36,119 nucleotides of DNA from Oscillospiraceae bacterium (GTDB taxonomy: Bacteria > Bacillota > Clostridia > Oscillospirales > Oscillospiraceae): positions 2,244-38,362 of the forward strand of contig WQTE01000014.1 in assembly GCA_009786445.1 (NCBI GenBank). Direction: 5' to 3'. Made by a program: the position numbers and the translations under genes. This document shows, piece by piece, positions 23,603 through 33,084 of the stretch. The notes under the pieces were generated by a model. The model worked only from the letters and a program-made list of their open reading frames with translations. It had not been told where the DNA came from and did no database searches. Numbering within the stretch: the first letter of the stretch is position 1; each line of letters begins with the position of its first letter.

Positions 23603-25952
23603 CTTTCCCATCAAAAGATGATAAGTCAATTTCAACAACATCACCACTTATTTCATAAGTTTCCCTATATCCGCTAATACGTACAGTTGCTCTCTTTCCA
23701 AAAGGTGATGTTGAAACATAAATTTTATTTTTTTCTCTCACCGCTTTAACGGTAAATATTTTTAAGCCAGCACTGTCACACACATCAACGGAGGAAGTTG
23801 CTCCGTCTTTCAAGTTATATATGACAAATTCCGTCCCATCTACAAAGTCATAGTCAAAAGTCGTAGTAAACTTACCGTAACCGATTATTGAGTTTTCTCT
23901 GGCAAGTATGGGCATCTCGGTGTACGAACGAGTTTGGGTATAATATTGACCACCTTGGTAACTTTCGCCACTTATTATGTCTGTCCAAATGCCTTTCGGC
24001 AGATAAAACTCAACAACACCTTGCTCGTTCATAATAGGAGCGACCAGTAAAGAATCACCTAGCATATACTGTGTGTCTAAGTATTTGCATACAGGGTCAT
24101 CCATAAACTCAATTACCATAGAACGCATCATAGGAATCCCCGTCTTGTGTGTCTTGACGGCTTGTGCGAATAAGTAGGGCATAAGGCGTCCTTTAAGTAT
24201 TGTATAGAAACGCAAAACATCGCATGATTCTTCATCAAAGAGCCAAGGAACTCTATAAGATTCCGAACCATGTAAACGGCTATGTGTTGATAAAAGACCA
24301 AACGCACACCACCTCTTATATAAATCCGGAGTTGCTGTTGCTTCAAAACCACCAATGTCATGACTAAAAAAGCCAAAACCGGAAGAACAAAGGGATAATC
24401 CTGCCCGTAATGTCTCCGCCATTGCCGGATACGAGGCGAAGCAGTCTCCTCCCCAGTGAACCGGAAATTTTTGACTGCCAACTGTTGCACTCCGGGCAAA
24501 TAAGCAACTTTGGTTCTCACCAAAATAATCTCTAAGTGCATTTGCTACTACTTTGTTATATAGGTAAGAATAATAATTGTGCATATGAACAGGGTCTTGT
24601 CCACTGTGATAAATAACATTAGTTGGAATTCTTTCACCAAAGTCAGATTTTATATTGCGGATTCCCATATCAAACAATTTTTTCAAAAGATTACTGTACC
24701 ACTCACATGCCGCGGGATTGGTAAAATCAATTATTGCCATGCCGGGTTGCCACAAATCTGCCTGAAACACACTGCCATCCGGATTTTTGATAAAAAATCC
24801 ATTTGCTTTACCAATGTCAAATAGCTTTGAGCGCTGACCTATATACGGATTGGTCCATATGCAAAATTCTAAGCCCTTTTCTTTAAGTCTGGCCAACATT
24901 CCCTGTGGGTCAGAGAATCGGCTTGTATCCCACTCCATGTTGCACCACTCGTGTTCTTTCATCCAAAGACAGTCAAAATGAAATACCTGTAGTGGGATTT
25001 CCCTCTCACTCATGCCATCAATAAACTCGTTGACAGTTTTTTCATCATAGTCAGTTGTGAATGATGTTGAAAGCCATAGTCCAAAGGAATAAGGCGGTGG
25101 CAACGAAGGTCTGCCCGATAGTGCAGTATATGTTGACAATACCTCTTTGAGGTCACTGCCACCTATTATAAAATACTCTAGTTCTTCACCCGGTGCCGCT
25201 ATCGAAACCTTTGATACTACTTCGGATCCTACCTCAAATGAGATTAGGTCGGCAGAATTGACCAAGACACCATAACCTTTAGATGATATATAAAACGGCA
25301 CTGATTTATAACTCTGCTCAGAACACGTACCGCCATCAGAATTCCAAATATCCACCGCCTGTCCGTTTTTAACAAACGCTGTAAACTTTTCGCCAAAGCC
25401 ATAGATACATTCGCCAACACCCAAGTCAAGCCGCTCAAAAGTATAAGCCCCATCCTTATTAATCGGTGGTTCAAAGAAATGATTGCCTTCTTTTAACCGA
25501 CTCTCCGCCCTGAGCCTGTACGGGTCTTGCTTGCTATAGCCGGTAGAGCGCCAATTGGCACCTGTAATCCGCTTATCTCCAAAGTAGAAGTTAACATCCC
25601 ACTGTTCACCTTTGATGATTTCAACTTTTGTATCACCACTGATCAATTGAACTGCATTCTCTGTATTTGTCACTATAGGCGTATAACCTTGGTCTTCATT
25701 CAAATCGAATTTTGGACTTGTATCTACTCCGCCTTTAAAGTGTACAATATGCACCTTTATACAATTTTTTGCAGTGGAGGAAAAAGTAATTTCAAGTGTT
25801 GAACTGTTTAGGGTCATGCCCATATTTTTGATAACTGAGGTCGTTGCCAACACGGTAATGGAGTTTAGGGTAGTTGTTACCTCATAAGGTTGGGTAGCAT
25901 GTATCGTCTTATATCCATTACCGGGCAGCCAAAAGCCATTCATAAATTTCAC
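23592..25952 (-). CDS. GH31 alpha-glycosidase (YicI-type alpha-xylosidase likely)
   Basis: VFHFDCLWMKEHEWCNMEWDTSRFSDPQGMLARLKEKGLEFCIWTNPYI, GIRNIKSDFGERIPTN, FARSATVGSQKFPVHWGGDC. GTG start at 25952 chosen from SD GGAGG with 8-nt spacing. Confidence 0.92.
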   Translation of the reverse strand: MKFMNGFWLPGNGYKTIHATQPYEVTTTLNSITVLATTSVIKNMGMTLNSSTLEITFSSTAKNCIKVHIVHFKGGVDTSPKFDLNEDQGYTPIVTNTENAVQLISGDTKVEIIKGEQWDVNFYFGDKRITGANWRSTGYSKQDPYRLRAESRLKEGNHFFEPPINKDGAYTFERLDLGVGECIYGFGEKFTAFVKNGQAVDIWNSDGGTCSEQSYKSVPFYISSKGYGVLVNSADLISFEVGSEVVSKVSIAAPGEELEYFIIGGSDLKEVLSTYTALSGRPSLPPPYSFGLWLSTSFTTDYDEKTVNEFIDGMSEREIPLQVFHFDCLWMKEHEWCNMEWDTSRFSDPQGMLARLKEKGLEFCIWTNPYIGQRSKLFDIGKANGFFIKNPDGSVFQADLWQPGMAIIDFTNPAACEWYSNLLKKLFDMGIRNIKSDFGERIPTNVIYHSGQDPVHMHNYYSYLYNKVVANALRDYFGENQSCLFARSATVGSQKFPVHWGGDCFASYPAMAETLRAGLSLCSSGFGFFSHDIGGFEATATPDLYKRWCAFGLLSTHSRLHGSESYRVPWLFDEESCDVLRFYTILKGRLMPYLFAQAVKTHKTGIPMMRSMVIEFMDDPVCKYLDTQYMLGDSLLVAPIMNEQGVVEFYLPKGIWTDIISGESYQGGQYYTQTRSYTEMPILARENSIIGYGKFTTTFDYDFVDGTEFVIYNLKDGATSSVDVCDSAGLKIFTVKAVREKNKIYVSTSPFGKRATVRISGYRETYEISGDVVEIDLSSFDGKATE

Positions 25953-26062
25953 ATTGTCAGCCTCCAAATTTAGTATCCCTCTATTAGTATGAGTATAGCA
26001 GTCGCATCAAGTTCTGTAAACTGCCCTCACATAAACATCTGCAAAACAACTAAGAATATGCT

Positions 26063-26785
26063 TCAACATCCGGGAGGGCATGGGTTTCCACCCAATCCGG
26101 ACATATGCTCATTAAAAATCTCTATAAATTGCTCAGCTTGCTGCTGCGTAAATGGAATGTCACTATCGTTATGGCCGGGTATGGCTCCTAAATGGGCGCC
26201 AATTAACATTCCATTGTTATAAAACAACAGAGTTGAAGACAGTAGTGAAAACCCTCTTTCCTCTATTCGCCCTATGTAAGCTTCAATCCTTGACTCATTA
26301 CCCGTTACATTGGCGAAGGCAGTTCCGGCACGCAGTATATACTTGCCGATATGTTCGGCAAACTCTCTATATCCTGCTTCCCCTGAGCTTTCATCATTCA
26401 TCAGTATAGGCACATAATAGACAGTTGAATGTTCTTTGAGTTTTGATATCGCCTCGACAATATACGGAGCAGTCAAGCGACAAAGCCTGCACCATGCACC
26501 GCCAATGAAAATCACTCCTGTGCCTGTTTTTGAAAACTCCAAGGCTTCTTCCACAGTTAAATATCGAAAAGGATTATCAGCAGGTATATATACTAACTTC
26601 AAGTATGCGCCATCGCCTTCCCGGATTGTGCTGTTGAGTTCCTCGTACTCCCACTTAAATCTGAGCGCATCATCGGAGTTGTCATCAAAATCCTGAAGTA
26701 TCATTATCACTGAGGCAATTGCCAACACTAGGATAGCAACACCACAAATGAAAATATTCCTTCTCTTCGATATTTTTCTTTCCAC
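26063..26785 (-). CDS. Membrane-anchored thioredoxin-fold protein
   Basis: N-terminal TM segment; TGVIFIGGAWCRLCRLTAPYIVEAI with CxxC (CRLC); C-terminal NPCPPGC. Confidence 0.75.
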   Translation of the reverse strand: MERKISKRRNIFICGVAILVLAIASVIMILQDFDDNSDDALRFKWEYEELNSTIREGDGAYLKLVYIPADNPFRYLTVEEALEFSKTGTGVIFIGGAWCRLCRLTAPYIVEAISKLKEHSTVYYVPILMNDESSGEAGYREFAEHIGKYILRAGTAFANVTGNESRIEAYIGRIEERGFSLLSSTLLFYNNGMLIGAHLGAIPGHNDSDIPFTQQQAEQFIEIFNEHMSGLGGNPCPPGC

Positions 26786-26828
26786 TAAAGATTACCTCAA
26801 GCACTTACCTTCGTCACTATGAAAGAGT

Positions 26829-29249
26829 TCAACATTCCGCCGTAGCATAAAATGTGCGCTTTGCCGCATCTACAAACACATCTCCATCAATCTCAAAGCT
26901 ATCTCTAAGCCGGATATCGACACACGAAGCCCCAACCATTAGCTCTATTGTTCCGCCTTCGACTTTCCAATTCATGTTGTTATCAAGGAATGCCAATTGA
27001 TCCATCTTTATAGTGAACCTGATTGTTTTAGTTTCGCCTACTTTCAAGGTCAACCGCTTAAAACCTAAAAGCATTTGGTCAGGACGCACCATTGAAGATA
27101 GAACATCAGAACCATAAACCTGCACTACTTCATCTCCGTCCATATCGCCTGTATTTTTTATGTCAACGCTGAATTTTAATTCGCCCTCAGCATCTATCAC
27201 TTTGCTTTGAAGTTTTAAGTTTAGGTATTCAAACGTTGTGTAGGATAGACCGTGCCCGAAGTAGTACAGAGGATGCACAGAGGCATTTACATAACCAAAG
27301 TAGTTTGCGACGATACCAAATCTGCCTGCCGAAACATACCCGCTACCGCGTGGCAAACCATAATATGCAGGTAAACGGTCTGCACCTCTCGCCACTGTTA
27401 ACGGCAATCTTCCTCCGGGATTTGCATCACCAAAAAGAACTCGCACAAGTGATTGAAAACCAAACTCACCAAGCTGCCATGCCTCAATAATCGCATCAAA
27501 ATGAGTTGCTACATATTCACTGGAAAGCGGCTTTCCGTCAAAATGCACAACAACAGTCTTTTTGCCAAGCTTACGGATGTCTTTGGCAAATTGTTCTTGA
27601 AGACCCGGAAGACCAATATTTGAATTGTCAATGCCTTCGCCGTTTGTGGATACGATACTCCAGCCATTTTGGCCACCAAGTGTCAGAATAACAACATCAG
27701 CTTCAGCAGCACACGCTATGGCTTCGTCGTACCCGGAAAGATTATTCCCTGTATAGCTGATACCTCGGGCTGTTTTTATAGTTGCTTCAGGCAGATAGTC
27801 ACATAGTGCCCGGTAAAACGTCTTTGCTTTCGGAAATGCTTTCCGAACCATGTCCTCAACGTAGATTGGTGTTTCGCGGATATCTCCGGCGAATTCTTGA
27901 TAAAAATTCCCGTCAGCAACCTCAACACCATCCGGCATCAAAGCTTTAGGTAGATTTTTTGCGCGTGCGTTGTTTTTTGCATCCTCACTAATATCAAACA
28001 GTGCTCCATAGGTAAAGTGCCCAAACAGTGTCCGTACGCGGTCTGCATGTGGCCCGATTACAGCAACACTTTTCACTTTCTTACAGAGTGGTAATAAATT
28101 GCCATTGTTTTTTAGCAATGTAATTGCTTCTGTAGATGTTTGTCTGGCTGTTTTTTCAACGGTTGCATCGCTGTATGCAACTTTCATCAACTTTCGATCC
28201 GAATACGGAGAGTCAAACAGACCTAGACGGAATTTGAGTTCAATAACTCTTTTAGCAGAGCGCTCAATCAGAGCTGGGTCAAGGCGACCATCTTTAGTAG
28301 CTGCTATCAAGTCATTATTATAGCTGACAGGATCAGGGTACTCAACATCCAACCCGGCTTGCAGAGCTATAATTCCGGCATCCAAGTGGTTATCGGCAAC
28401 TTGGAATGGGTTAAGAAGGCGATCTATAGACATATAGTCTGATACCAAAATTCCATTAAACTTCATTTCGTCACGTAAAATGTCTGTTAAGATATGTTTG
28501 GACCCTATTATTGCTTCTCGGTTTATCGAGCAATATGAATTCATCACGCCCATCAAGTCAGCCTCGGTAATGGCTGATTGGAATGGCTTACAATGTACTT
28601 CGCGAAGTTCCCGCTCTGTTATCAGGTTTTGTCCCATGTTAAGACCGCCTTCGGTAATTCCATGTCCAACAAAATGCTTTCCGGTTGCTGCAACCGCTTG
28701 TGTATCTATTTTCCCCTGTAATCCTCGCACATATGCGGTAGCAAATGCGGAAGCAAGTGTTTCATCTTCCCCATAAGTTTCGGTAAGGCGTCCCCAGCGA
28801 GGGTCACGAGCAATGTCAAACACAGGTGATAAAGCATGGCGGAAACCAACAGCTTTTAACTGAAGGCGGATTATATCTGCCATCTTCTCTACCAGTTCAG
28901 GATTCCAAGTCGATGCTTGTGCAATTGACGTCGGAAAGCTTGCTGCACCTCTGTACAGTCCTCCTGCAATAGCTTCAATATGTATCAGCGCAGGTATTTT
29001 GAGCCTTGAGTTTTCAATAATACATTTTTGCAACGCATCCAACTCGTCAGCTAATTTTTCAGGGTTTTCACGGCTAACCATCAAACCAATATGGCCGGGT
29101 GTGTTCTTCGATATTTTTTCCCAGTCCAACTGCATATCTCCTTGAAAAAAAAGACATCCCAGCTGGGTGATTTTTTCTTCAATGCTCATCCTGCCAAGCA
29201 GGTCATCCACGCGTTCTGATATGGGTACGGATGTATCTTGATATTTCAT
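26829..29249 (-). CDS. GH3 beta-glycosidase (beta-glucosidase/xylosidase)
   Basis: GH3 N-domain (SPVFDIARDPRWGRLTETYGEDETLASAFATAYVRGLQG, KHFVGHG, GILVSDYMSIDRL), GH3 C-domain and fibronectin-III-like tail. Confidence 0.95.
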   Translation of the reverse strand: MKYQDTSVPISERVDDLLGRMSIEEKITQLGCLFFQGDMQLDWEKISKNTPGHIGLMVSRENPEKLADELDALQKCIIENSRLKIPALIHIEAIAGGLYRGAASFPTSIAQASTWNPELVEKMADIIRLQLKAVGFRHALSPVFDIARDPRWGRLTETYGEDETLASAFATAYVRGLQGKIDTQAVAATGKHFVGHGITEGGLNMGQNLITERELREVHCKPFQSAITEADLMGVMNSYCSINREAIIGSKHILTDILRDEMKFNGILVSDYMSIDRLLNPFQVADNHLDAGIIALQAGLDVEYPDPVSYNNDLIAATKDGRLDPALIERSAKRVIELKFRLGLFDSPYSDRKLMKVAYSDATVEKTARQTSTEAITLLKNNGNLLPLCKKVKSVAVIGPHADRVRTLFGHFTYGALFDISEDAKNNARAKNLPKALMPDGVEVADGNFYQEFAGDIRETPIYVEDMVRKAFPKAKTFYRALCDYLPEATIKTARGISYTGNNLSGYDEAIACAAEADVVILTLGGQNGWSIVSTNGEGIDNSNIGLPGLQEQFAKDIRKLGKKTVVVHFDGKPLSSEYVATHFDAIIEAWQLGEFGFQSLVRVLFGDANPGGRLPLTVARGADRLPAYYGLPRGSGYVSAGRFGIVANYFGYVNASVHPLYYFGHGLSYTTFEYLNLKLQSKVIDAEGELKFSVDIKNTGDMDGDEVVQVYGSDVLSSMVRPDQMLLGFKRLTLKVGETKTIRFTIKMDQLAFLDNNMNWKVEGGTIELMVGASCVDIRLRDSFEIDGDVFVDAAKRTFYATAEC

Positions 29250-29280
29250 ATATAGCTCCTTAATTCAGTTTCACTCGGGC

Positions 29281-29310
29281 AGAGTGAGACAAACAAGATT
29301 GTCCCACTCT
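29281..29310 (-). other. Strong hairpin between RbsB-type gene and GH3 gene, no T-tract (putative mRNA stabiliser)
   Basis: AGAGTGGGACAA-TCTTGT-TTGTCTCACTCT (minus), 12-bp stem with one G-U. Confidence 0.65.
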
Positions 29311-29337
29311 GTAGCCCTGCTGTAATGAGAAGTTTAC

Positions 29338-30372
29338 CTATCCTATAAAGTCGCGCACATTATCGTATGTAATGACTCGGAATGGTATCAGTATATCTGC
29401 TTCTTGTGTTGGATCTGAACCAGCACGAATCCGAACGAACAAATCAACCAGTGCTCTTGCTTGTGTCTGTGCATCTTGAAAAATTGTCATGCTCATCTCA
29501 CCTGCAAGAATGGATTCTAATGCCATATCCTGCCCATCAAATCCGACCCATATGATATCATCCATGCGGCCGGCAGCCTTTGCCACTTCTATAGCTCCGA
29601 TAATTTGAACATCTGCCGAACCTACCACTGCATCTATAGTCGGGAAAGCTTGTAACCATGTTTCCATAACTTCAACACCGCGATCCATCATATTATCTGT
29701 GTTTTCTGAAGCTACAATTTGCACATCATCACGACCTGCGGCTGCAAGAGCATCTAACATTCCGTTCAAGCGGTCTATGCCTTGCTGGTCAGTCGGTGAC
29801 ATACCAAGATACCAAATACCTGCATTCTGAGGTAAGTTCTCAGCAAGCCATTGACCTTGAAGGAAGCCTCCATCATAGTTTTCGCTTCCCAGATAGATAT
29901 ACTTTTCATATCCATCGCCCCTGTCTGCAATTGATGTCAGTGTTGCAACAATAGTTGCATCATGCTGGCGTGCCAAATCTACTATTGGCAAAGATGCATA
30001 CATATCACCAAAAATACCGGAAATAACTTGAGCTCCTTGGACTAGCACACTTTCAAAGTTGGCAATTTGACGCATTTGATCGCCATCTGCTTGGGTGATA
30101 ATGGCTGTAATTCCCTCTTGAACGGCGAAGTATTCAATGTAGTTGGCGAACATCAGACAGTAAGGACATTGATTAGTCCACATATCAAAAGCAATGATAA
30201 AATCCTCACCTGGCTCCGGTGCAGGTTCTGGAGCCGGCTGTGGGTCTGTATCGGGAGTAGCGGCATCAGGAGGAGCGGCGGGTGGCGCAGCAGTGTCCTC
30301 CGCAGCGCAACCTACTAGAGGGATGATTAGCAAAATTGCAACAAAAATCAACAACATCTTCTTTTTTTTCAT
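29338..30372 (-). CDS. Sugar-binding lipoprotein, RbsB/periplasmic-binding type (CUT2)
   Basis: Lipobox LVGCAAED, Pro/Ala-rich linker, type-1 PBP fold sequence (MDDIIWVGFDGQDMALESILAGEMSMTIFQDAQTQARALVDLF). Confidence 0.9.
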   Translation of the reverse strand: MKKKKMLLIFVAILLIIPLVGCAAEDTAAPPAAPPDAATPDTDPQPAPEPAPEPGEDFIIAFDMWTNQCPYCLMFANYIEYFAVQEGITAIITQADGDQMRQIANFESVLVQGAQVISGIFGDMYASLPIVDLARQHDATIVATLTSIADRGDGYEKYIYLGSENYDGGFLQGQWLAENLPQNAGIWYLGMSPTDQQGIDRLNGMLDALAAAGRDDVQIVASENTDNMMDRGVEVMETWLQAFPTIDAVVGSADVQIIGAIEVAKAAGRMDDIIWVGFDGQDMALESILAGEMSMTIFQDAQTQARALVDLFVRIRAGSDPTQEADILIPFRVITYDNVRDFIG

Positions 30373-30456
30373 TTTTCTTCTCCTTAAATTCTTTTTTTAT
30401 AACAATCACTGCAAGCACTACGTATTATGGTCGGACAAAGCACTTGCTGCAATTAG

Positions 30457-31428
30457 TTATCCCAACGTGTTTTGGCGAGATCTTTTCGTAAAAATATCCA
30501 GAGCGACCGCAAGTGCTATTAGGAAGCCTTTTACAACCATCTGCCAGCTTGTGTCTACGCCCATTAGTATCATGAGATTGTTTATAATTCCAATGATAAC
30601 AGCTCCGGTCATAACGCAGTACATTGAGCCCACTCCACCTAGAAAGCTTGTTCCACCCACGATTGTGGCAGTAATAGCATCAAACTCATAACCCGGTCCG
30701 ACTCCCGGATGTGCCGCCATCATACGAGCATTAAGTGTTATGCCGGCCAATCCGATTAAGCTACCGCTAAATAGATAGGTGAGGCGAATTTGGCGATTTA
30801 CATTTATACCGGCAGCAGTGCTTGCTGCTTTGTTGCCGCCAATCGAGTACATATATAGTCCGAATTTCGTTTTCTTCATCACAATTTGCACAATAATAAG
30901 CACTATCACCATAAGTATAATTAAGTTGGGAATTACTCCAAACAAACGCCCCTGACCTAGCCATCGAATCGGCTCTAAACCTCTTATGGTCACTCCACCC
31001 GTGTAAATAATAACAAGTCCTCTTGCCACATTCATCATAGCGAGTGTGGCTATAAACGGTGGTAACTTAAAAACCGTTACCAGAGTACCGCTGAGAAAGC
31101 TGAACGCTGCTCCTGAGCCCATGCCTACCACAATACTAATAGGTAAGGAACCTGTGGCAACAAGAGCTCCCGCAGATAAACTGGCCGATAGTCCTGCCAC
31201 AGCTCCTGCGGAAAGGTCAATGTTACCACTGACAATGAGCATTGTTTGCGCAGCAGCAATGATGGCAATGGGAGTTATCTGCAATAGAATATTCACCAAG
31301 TTTTGTGGATTTGTGAAATTCTCGTTTAATAATGAGGCAGTAATGAACAGCAGAATCAGTACGCACACAATGCCATACTTCCTGTATAATTCAGTCAAGT
31401 TTAACTGTTTCAAGTACTCTCTTTTCAC
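30457..31428 (-). CDS. Sugar ABC transporter permease, RbsC type
   Basis: ANENF-like N-term, GNIDLSAGAVAGLSASLSAGAL, GGNKAASTAAGINVNRQIRLTYLFSG, GPGYEFDAITATIVGGTSFLGGVGS. Confidence 0.95.
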   Translation of the reverse strand: MKREYLKQLNLTELYRKYGIVCVLILLFITASLLNENFTNPQNLVNILLQITPIAIIAAAQTMLIVSGNIDLSAGAVAGLSASLSAGALVATGSLPISIVVGMGSGAAFSFLSGTLVTVFKLPPFIATLAMMNVARGLVIIYTGGVTIRGLEPIRWLGQGRLFGVIPNLIILMVIVLIIVQIVMKKTKFGLYMYSIGGNKAASTAAGINVNRQIRLTYLFSGSLIGLAGITLNARMMAAHPGVGPGYEFDAITATIVGGTSFLGGVGSMYCVMTGAVIIGIINNLMILMGVDTSWQMVVKGFLIALAVALDIFTKRSRQNTLG

Positions 31429-32924
31429 AGTTTTCTTCCTCCTTCAATGATGGTTTGCATGATTTTATCCTGAGTGACATCTTCATGAGTAAATTCCTTG
31501 AGTATGCGCCCACTGTCCATCACTATTATTCGTTGGCTCACTCCAATGACTTCCTGCATTTCTGAGCTTACTAAAATAATAGCCATGCCTTGCTCAGCCA
31601 ACTCTTTGATTAAGTTATATATCTCTTGCTTTGCACCAACATCGATACCGCGTGTTGGCTCGTCAATTATCATTATTTTAACATCACGAATGAGCCATTT
31701 CGATAATACGACCTTCTGTTGGTTGCCACCTGATAAATTTCGCACCATTTCTCTGATATGGGGAATACGTACAGCTAGACGTTTTGTTATATCTGTTACT
31801 ACTTTACGTATGCGCTTTTTCTCAAGGAAACCTGCTTTTGAAAATTCTTTGGCGTTTGGGAGGACAATGTTATCAGATACCGATAGCCCCGGAACGAACC
31901 CATATCTTGCCCTATCCTCTGTCACCATTCCAAAACCCAAGCGTATGGCATCACGTGGCGACCTAATCGTTTGTTTTTTTCCATCCACATATACTTCTCC
32001 GAGAGAGTATTTATCCAATCCAAACAAAGCCCTCATCACTTCACTACGACCAGCCCCCATCATCCCTGAAAAGCCAATTACTTCCCCAGCTCTGATGCTA
32101 AATGATATATCTGTGAACACACCTTGCTGTGTAAGGTTTTCTACTCTAAGCACTTCCCCGCCTGTCGGTTTGCCCACCGGCGGGTATAGTTTTCCCATTT
32201 CGCGACCAACCATCATAGATATGATTTTCTGCTCAGTAGCTTCTTCACGTGTCATGCTACCTACAAGCTTCGCATCTCGGAGCACAGTGATGGTGTCACA
32301 CAGTTCCAATATTTCTTCCAGTTTGTGGCTGATATATACAATGGAATAACCTTGCTTTTTGAACGCCTTAACATGTTCAAATAATTGCCTTGTTTCCATT
32401 GTAGTCAAAGAGGATGTGGGTTCATCCATAATTATGACCTTTGCGTCCCTCGATATCGCTTTGATAATTTCTACCATCTGGCATTGCGCAATAGTCAATC
32501 GACCCATTTGCGATTTGGGATTAAAATCTAACCCCAAATCGTTAATAAGTTCTGTGGCCATTTCAGTGCGTTCACTTTTCTTCAAGAATCCGAATTTCGC
32601 AGGTTCTCTTCCTAAAAATATATTTTCCTCAATCGTCAATCGCGGAATATATGAGAGTTCTTGAAGGACTATTGATATCCCTGCATTTAACGCCTCTCTT
32701 TCGTTTTTGAAATTTACCGTCTTATCATCGAAGATAACTTCTCCAGAATCCCTACAGTGAGCGCCTGATAGAATTTTCACTAGTGTCGATTTGCCGGCAC
32801 CATTTTCGCCCACGAGTCCGTGCACACTTGCTTTTGCCAACGTAAAATCAACCCCATCAAGCGCTTTTACGCCTGGGAAACTCTTGGATATTCCGCACAT
32901 TTTAACAATTGCTTGATTGTCCAT
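31425..32924 (-). CDS. Sugar ABC transporter ATP-binding protein, RbsA/MglA type (two ABC domains)
   Basis: GENGAGKSTLVKILSG, IIMDEPTSSLTTMETRQLFEHV, LSGGNQQKVVLSKWLIRDVKIMIIDEPTRGIDVGAKQEIY. Start at MDNQAIVKM (SD GGAGGACTTATTG). Confidence 0.96.
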   Translation of the reverse strand: MDNQAIVKMCGISKSFPGVKALDGVDFTLAKASVHGLVGENGAGKSTLVKILSGAHCRDSGEVIFDDKTVNFKNEREALNAGISIVLQELSYIPRLTIEENIFLGREPAKFGFLKKSERTEMATELINDLGLDFNPKSQMGRLTIAQCQMVEIIKAISRDAKVIIMDEPTSSLTTMETRQLFEHVKAFKKQGYSIVYISHKLEEILELCDTITVLRDAKLVGSMTREEATEQKIISMMVGREMGKLYPPVGKPTGGEVLRVENLTQQGVFTDISFSIRAGEVIGFSGMMGAGRSEVMRALFGLDKYSLGEVYVDGKKQTIRSPRDAIRLGFGMVTEDRARYGFVPGLSVSDNIVLPNAKEFSKAGFLEKKRIRKVVTDITKRLAVRIPHIREMVRNLSGGNQQKVVLSKWLIRDVKIMIIDEPTRGIDVGAKQEIYNLIKELAEQGMAIILVSSEMQEVIGVSQRIIVMDSGRILKEFTHEDVTQDKIMQTIIEGGRKL

Positions 32925-32999
32925 CAATAAGTCCTCCGTGTATATGCTCGAAGGTTCATGCAAATTATTATGATGAAGTTAGTAGTGTAGATATATCAC

Positions 33000-33028
33000 A
33001 ATTCTTATCATCATTTCAAAATTCTTAT
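33000..33028. repeat. Direct repeat AATTCTTAT, 20-bp period, candidate AraC-family operator
   Basis: AATTCTTAT at 33000-33008 and 33020-33028 in the divergent promoter region. Confidence 0.55.
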
Positions 33029-33084
33029 ATTTTTTGTTGATTTTTTGTTCACAATTTGTTATTATAGGCAATACTGTTAAGAGA

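Noticed and set aside
26040-26070. Possible C-terminal selenocysteine in the thioredoxin-like protein (PPGC followed by TGA, i.e. Cys-Sec)
   Set aside because: Host has SelB and the TGA follows a Cys, but the sequence after TGA encodes only about 11 residues and shows no convincing bacterial SECIS hairpin; an ordinary stop is simpler.
31498-32349. 283-aa plus-strand ORF opposite the RbsA-type ATPase
   Set aside because: Shadow ORF; the opposite strand encodes unambiguous ABC ATPase motifs.
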